Part shown: positions 4,812 through 8,065 of the stretch, piece after piece | Position numbering within the stretch: position 1 is the first letter of the stretch | Layout: every line of letters begins with the position of its first letter | NCBI GenBank assembly: GCA_938045565.1 | Contig: CALIAZ010000001.1 | Coordinates: 1-8,065, forward strand | Length of the DNA stretch: 8,065 nt | Origin: an uncultured Atopobium sp. | Lineage (GTDB): Bacteria > Actinomycetota > Coriobacteriia > Coriobacteriales > Atopobiaceae | Direction of reading: 5' to 3' | Notes under the pieces: model-generated | Database searches by the model: none | What the model was told of the DNA's origin: nothing | What the model saw: the letters and a program-made list of their open reading frames with translations, nothing else | Made by a program: the position numbers and the translations under genes

Positions 4812-5480
4812 CTATTTCAAACTTCTAAGATAAGTTTTTTGTTCTTTGGTAATTCGATAACTTTCGCATGCTTTTTGAATCGTTTTATTAAATACCCACG
4901 TGTCCAGCTTTTTGGTTTCAAGATAGGGTAGTGTAGAATCCCACTGTTTGGCTAGAGCCGTTGCAAAGAACCAAGCAATCATCATGTTAACGTAGTATTC
5001 GTCTGAGTGAATTTGCGCAGGAATCTCAAGGTATTTTGAGTCAAAATCTTCATCAAGAAAATGGGTCATAAGCATCTCTATACCAAAGCGACAGGTATAT
5101 ACATGACTCGAAGATGCCCAGCTCGAAATTTCAGTTAAAAGGCGTGTGCGATTCTTTTTGAAAACCCGCGGCGACAAGATGTCACACACGGCCCAGTTAT
5201 CGACATAAGGAAGAAATGCATCAATCGCTAAGATACAGTCGTCAAAGTCTTTAATCTCGGAAACAAGTAGGCTATGCAGCATGTTTTCGTCGTAGTAGTC
5301 ATGCGGGAGGGCGAGAAGAAACTCTTGAGCTTCTTTGCTTTTTCCAAGTTTTTTTGCAAGCTTTCTGAGTTGAGGAACGCGCACGCCAATAATTGATTCT
5401 TTTGGAACAGTGGGCATGAGTTTACTTTGAAAAGAGGCATATTCTGTATCTTGAAGTGCAAAGAGCTCATCTTGAATCAT
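4812..5480 (-). CDS. AlkD-like DNA alkylation repair glycosylase
   Basis: Predicted base-excision enzyme that removes N3- or N7-alkylated purines. The 222 residues are mostly helical, as in the HEAT-like-repeat AlkD family (COG4912). Family signatures include IIGVRVPQLRKLAK (30-43), YVDNWAVCDILSP (92-104) and CRFGIEMLMTHFLD (130-143). Aligning to B. cereus AlkD by spacing gives Trp96, Asp100 (catalytic acid), Arg131 and Trp170 as the counterparts of Trp109, Asp113, Arg148 and Trp187; Trp-Asp (4) and Arg-Trp (39) spacings are identical. The ATG at 5480 is preceded by AGGAG (5491-5487) at a 6-base gap. It is last in a leftward run of five genes, 91 bases after the acetyltransferase. Many relatives lack a tested substrate, so the lesion it repairs is open. 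I saw no LexA box upstream. Confidence 0.9.
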   Translation of the reverse strand: MIQDELFALQDTEYASFQSKLMPTVPKESIIGVRVPQLRKLAKKLGKSKEAQEFLLALPHDYYDENMLHSLLVSEIKDFDDCILAIDAFLPYVDNWAVCDILSPRVFKKNRTRLLTEISSWASSSHVYTCRFGIEMLMTHFLDEDFDSKYLEIPAQIHSDEYYVNMMIAWFFATALAKQWDSTLPYLETKKLDTWVFNKTIQKACESYRITKEQKTYLRSLK

Positions 5481-5571
5481 TAGGCTCTCCTTTGTTTCAT
5501 ATGGGAATATGAATATATAAATAAATCCATTTCAATGTATATCAAGCCTTGTAGACAAGTGAGAAGAACCT
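5481..5571 (-). other. AT-rich gap upstream of the AlkD-like gene
   Basis: This gap is very AT-rich next to the gene and could hold a promoter. A TTGATA hexamer (5545-5540) is followed by TA-rich -10 candidates such as TTTATA (5521-5516, spacer 18). A short hairpin, CTTG-TCTA-CAAG, lies just upstream. None of these is strong enough to separate an independent promoter from read-through. Confidence 0.25.
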
Positions 5572-6099
5572 CTAAAGAGTAATCCAATATCTTTGGGTGA
5601 GAATACCATCCTCATCAAAGACTTCATTTTCTAAGATCCCACCGTTATTAATAATGGACTTTGCCGAGCCAATATTATCTTTACGGCAACACATTAAAAC
5701 ACGGTCAATTCCTAATTTTTTGCATTCTTTGAGCGCAAGAGCAATCATTGCCGTTGCATATCCTTTTCTTCTCTCACTTGGACGGATACCATCTCCAATG
5801 TGTCCACCACTTAAAAGAAGACCATCATTAAGATAATGACGGATATCAACTGCGCCAACAAAGATATTTCTGTCAAAGTCAAAACAAAAGAGGGTCGTAC
5901 TAGGAACTCTTCCGTCTGAGGTTTTTTCTTTGGTTTCTAAGAAACCTAGATACTGTTCGAAATTATGATAGTCATACAGAAATATTCTTCGTGGAGAAGA
6001 GTTTGTATGGTTTGCCTCGATGTCTTGTGTCCATTCTTCAAGCATGTCAAAGAGCTGTGCTTTGGTTTTCTCGCTTGGTTTTATAAGGGCAATATTCAT
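5572..6099 (-). CDS. GNAT-family N-acetyltransferase
   Basis: A 175-residue soluble enzyme predicted to transfer an acetyl group from acetyl-CoA to an amine; the substrate is unknown. The central GNAT fold is visible: strand beta-4 HIGDGIRPSE (100-109), the pyrophosphate-binding loop RRKGYA (110-115, the R/Q-x-x-G-x-G/A pattern), helix TAMIALALKECKKLG (116-130), then VLMCCRKDNIGSAKSIINNGG (134-154), where the Asn/Ala-rich segment is typical of motif B. The overall layout (FVGAVDIRHYLND ... GGHIGDGIRPSERRKGYA) resembles the COG3981 predicted acetyltransferases. The ATG at 6099 has AGGGAG (6109-6104) 4 bases upstream. It lies 35 bases after the methyltransferase stop codon, which suggests co-transcription. 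Fold assignment is firm; function is not. Confidence 0.9.
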   Translation of the reverse strand: MNIALIKPSEKTKAQLFDMLEEWTQDIEANHTNSSPRRIFLYDYHNFEQYLGFLETKEKTSDGRVPSTTLFCFDFDRNIFVGAVDIRHYLNDGLLLSGGHIGDGIRPSERRKGYATAMIALALKECKKLGIDRVLMCCRKDNIGSAKSIINNGGILENEVFDEDGILTQRYWITL

Positions 6100-6134
6100 G
6101 TAACTCCCTGAGCCTGTTAAGCTTTTTAGTACTT

Positions 6135-6977
6135 TTAATACAGCAATTCTATCTTAACAATCTGCATGTGCATTATATTGTCTCCGATGTTTGCCAGAAG
6201 ACGATGAATACCTTTGATACTTGGTAATTTCATATCGTAATAACCCAGCATGTATCCTTTGGATGAAACGGAAATCTTATCTGACCAGGAGGAGAGATCT
6301 TTTACTGAATTATTGGTGTAAAACAGATTGCCAAAATTATTCATTCCATGCTTTTTTAGGATGACTCTCATCATGAGTTTGTAGCCTAAAGTTCCAACCG
6401 TATCAAAGACGAGTCTACATCCAGGAAAAAGTTCAGTCATTTTTAAGACAATAGCTTTGACGTTTTCTTTTTTTAAATAGTGAAAGACGCCTGCTGCGTA
6501 AAAAACAGCGCCATTGCGTGCATCAACTTGATCCATCCAAGAGAGGTCCGTCAAGTCGGAGACAATGTTGGTTTCTCTTGGATTTGTGCCTGCCAGTTCT
6601 TCTCGCATGGCAATAACATCTGGAAAGTCCACATTGAATATTTTGTTTTGTTGGTTTCCACATCTCCTGCTGTCAAGATCGAGTCCACACCCAAGACATA
6701 CGATTGAGGCATTTGGATGGTTTCTGAGGTAATCGTTTATTTCATACATCATGTCGAGCTGTCGCATGGCACCTTCAAGTGCGCCAAATTCATAGAACGT
6801 TGTGTCATATTTCTTATTGAGTTCTGAAAAATCATAATCTAATCTGTTACAAATTTCTGTTGCTGCAGGGTCTGCGTAGAGTTCAGGAAACTTGTCACCA
6901 CATTTCTTTCGGGCATAAAGTGGGATAATAAGTGTTTCTTGTGCTGTTCCGGGCTGTATCTGTAGCTTGTCATCCAC
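6135..6977 (-). CDS. SAM-dependent O-methyltransferase, LCM/TcmP-like family
   Basis: A class I methyltransferase of the leucine carboxyl methyltransferase (PF04072, COG3315) family, which includes TcmP-type carboxyl and O-methyltransferases acting on small molecules. Seen here: the family opening ETLIIPLYARKK, SAM-binding motif I VCLGCGLDLDSRR, an acidic residue after strand 2 in FNVDFPDVIAMREEL, and AAGVFHYLKKENV. The start is set at GTG 6977 because AAAGGA (6989-6984) lies 6 bases upstream and the family usually begins close to the ETLxIPLYAR motif; this gives 280 residues. An in-frame ATG at 7004 would add nine residues but has no ribosome-binding site. It follows the UbiE-like methyltransferase by 77 bases (50 if the ATG is used). 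The substrate is unknown. Confidence 0.88.
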   Translation of the reverse strand: MDDKLQIQPGTAQETLIIPLYARKKCGDKFPELYADPAATEICNRLDYDFSELNKKYDTTFYEFGALEGAMRQLDMMYEINDYLRNHPNASIVCLGCGLDLDSRRCGNQQNKIFNVDFPDVIAMREELAGTNPRETNIVSDLTDLSWMDQVDARNGAVFYAAGVFHYLKKENVKAIVLKMTELFPGCRLVFDTVGTLGYKLMMRVILKKHGMNNFGNLFYTNNSVKDLSSWSDKISVSSKGYMLGYYDMKLPSIKGIHRLLANIGDNIMHMQIVKIELLY

Positions 6978-7054
6978 GGTGAATCCTTTTGAGAGAACAT
7001 GCATTTGATTGATACAATTTATTAAAAGAATACATTATTTATAAGTGGTCTATA

Positions 7055-7651
7055 TTATTTTTGACTGCATTCGACATAATATAGAGGGAGCCTAGCTACA
7101 ATAGTTTTAGAAAATTCTATTTTCCATCCTTGTGATTCAAGATACTGAGGATAAGTATCTTCTGTCCAATGGTGCTCAAAACTAACACCGACGATTTTTA
7201 GAAAAGATTTCCAGAACGTATTAACTTCAGTATGATTGACAAAGTTTGGAGCAATTAGCATGCCTCCATTTTTTAAGACACGTCTTATCTCTTGTAAGGC
7301 TTTGTCCGAGTGTTCCATGATGTGCAGCGCATTTGCAATAACAACAACGTCAAAAGACTGATTTGCATAGGGGAGACAAGTAGCATCAGCAATTTCAAAG
7401 GTGAGGTTTTCTGGATATGTATCCTTTTGAGCCTCTTTAATCATATCAGCAGAATAATCTGTTGCAGTAATGCTCTTTGCTACAAAGGCAATATGTTTTG
7501 CTATAAGTCCTGGTCCAGTTGCAATTTCAAGAACAGTTTTGTCTTTTACAACGTGTGAGATACGATCGTACATCCATTGATATGCTTTTTTATCAGGAAG
7601 CATGGATTGGCGATAGAACGGGGCATACCAATCCCAAATTGTTTTCTTCAT
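7055..7651 (-). CDS. Class I SAM-dependent methyltransferase (UbiE/Methyltransf_11 type)
   Basis: A 198-residue soluble enzyme with the standard Rossmann methyltransferase layout: motif I VLEIATGPG (40-48), acidic Asp65 at the end of strand 2 (TATDYSADM), DATCLPYANQSFD (89-101), and the post-motif region ANALHIMEHSDKALQEIRRVLKNGGMLIAP (106-135). The N-terminal WDWYAPFYR is typical of small UbiE-like methyltransferases. The substrate cannot be inferred; it is too short and too generic to call a true menaquinone UbiE. The ATG at 7651 is 28 bases after the VOC gene stop, with only a weak ribosome-binding site, so it may be translated by coupling or re-initiation. It is upstream of, and probably co-transcribed with, the LCM-type methyltransferase. 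Confidence 0.9.
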   Translation of the reverse strand: MKKTIWDWYAPFYRQSMLPDKKAYQWMYDRISHVVKDKTVLEIATGPGLIAKHIAFVAKSITATDYSADMIKEAQKDTYPENLTFEIADATCLPYANQSFDVVVIANALHIMEHSDKALQEIRRVLKNGGMLIAPNFVNHTEVNTFWKSFLKIVGVSFEHHWTEDTYPQYLESQGWKIEFSKTIVARLPLYYVECSQK

Positions 7652-7679
7652 ATCCGATATTATCCATTCAAATTTTTAG

Positions 7680-8063
7680 TTAAACCGTAATTTCAATTTG
7701 ATTGTCTTCAAGGGCAATAATGCAACTTTCATAATAGCCATCTCCGGTTGTTCTTGGTCCGCTGATGACTTCATAGCCGTCTGCTTTCAACTCCGCAGTG
7801 AGGGTATCTACCTTTTCTTTACTTCCGATACTAAATGCAATATGAGCGTATCCCGTGCGGTTGATCGCTTTTGGTAAATCTGACATGTTAGGTTTGTTCA
7901 TGATTTCAAGTCGTGCGCCTTTATCGAAGGAAAGGAAGTATGAGCGAAAATCCGTTTGAGGATTATGATAGCCGTCGTTAGATGTTGCCCCAAAGTACTT
8001 CACAAAAAACTGTTGGGCACCCTCTATATCGTTTACATACAATGCGATATGTTCAATTCTCAT
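7680..8063 (-). CDS. VOC-family (glyoxalase/bleomycin-resistance-like) metalloprotein
   Basis: A 127-residue single-module protein of the vicinal oxygen chelate superfamily, with two beta-alpha-beta-beta-beta repeats (about 1-55 and 70-127). The four usual metal-ligand positions are filled: His5 (RIEHIALYV), Glu53 (ARLEIM), His74 (YAHIAFSIG) and Glu124 (NQIEITV). This glyoxalase-I-like pattern suggests an active metal site rather than a purely ligand-binding resistance protein. The N-terminus fits the family at ATG 8063. Only two bases remain before the window edge, so the ribosome-binding site and any earlier genes of the operon cannot be seen. The substrate is unknown. It is first of five consecutive minus-strand genes in view. 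Confidence 0.9.
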   Translation of the reverse strand: MRIEHIALYVNDIEGAQQFFVKYFGATSNDGYHNPQTDFRSYFLSFDKGARLEIMNKPNMSDLPKAINRTGYAHIAFSIGSKEKVDTLTAELKADGYEVISGPRTTGDGYYESCIIALEDNQIEITV

Positions 8064-8065
8064 GG

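Noticed and set aside
1..8065. CRISPR, insertion sequence, toxin-antitoxin or phage-defence system
   Set aside because: No spaced repeats, transposase motifs, paired small toxin-antitoxin frames or defence-nuclease motifs were found in any reading frame.

Overview
The window reads as ordinary chromosome of a low-GC Gram-positive-type bacterium, most likely a low-GC actinobacterium such as a member of the Coriobacteriia (Atopobiaceae). The reasons are the order lexA / LysM division inhibitor / nrdR, which is also found in mycobacteria, the CGAAC-N4-GTTCG type SOS boxes, and strong purine-rich Shine-Dalgarno sites. The exact taxon is inference. There are ten complete genes and one truncated gene, and no gene-free stretch exceeds about 190 bases. 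I saw no rRNA, tRNA, CRISPR array or insertion sequence.

Left part (1-3646): lexA runs leftward off the window edge. Divergent from it is a small single-pass membrane protein with a LysM domain, best read as an SOS-induced cell-division inhibitor of the YneA / Rv2719c type. The shared intergenic region holds two near-consensus sigma-70 promoters, each covered by two LexA-box-like sites 24 bp apart. The inhibitor's own leader contains a hairpin that pairs with its ribosome-binding site. Next come nrdR and dut, overlapping by one base, then a purine permease of the AzgA/PbuG branch of NCS2, closed by a strong intrinsic terminator.

Middle (3647-4763): trxB, preceded by a long palindrome and by a sequence differing from the 7-1-7 Fur box at only one position. 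It ends at a hairpin that it shares with the convergent genes on its right. LexA, NrdR, dUTPase, purine uptake and TrxB all touch dNTP supply and DNA damage, so the left half is thematically coherent.

Right part (4812-8063), all on the minus strand: VOC-family protein, UbiE-like methyltransferase, LCM/TcmP-like O-methyltransferase, GNAT acetyltransferase, and an AlkD-type DNA alkylation repair glycosylase. Gaps are short (about 28 to 90 bases), so the genes may be co-transcribed in that order. This is an accessory-looking set of small-molecule-modifying enzymes whose substrates cannot be read from sequence.

I found no clearly new multi-gene system. The most interesting material is regulatory: the four-site SOS region, the masked ribosome-binding site of the division inhibitor, and the Fur-like box plus palindrome ahead of trxB.
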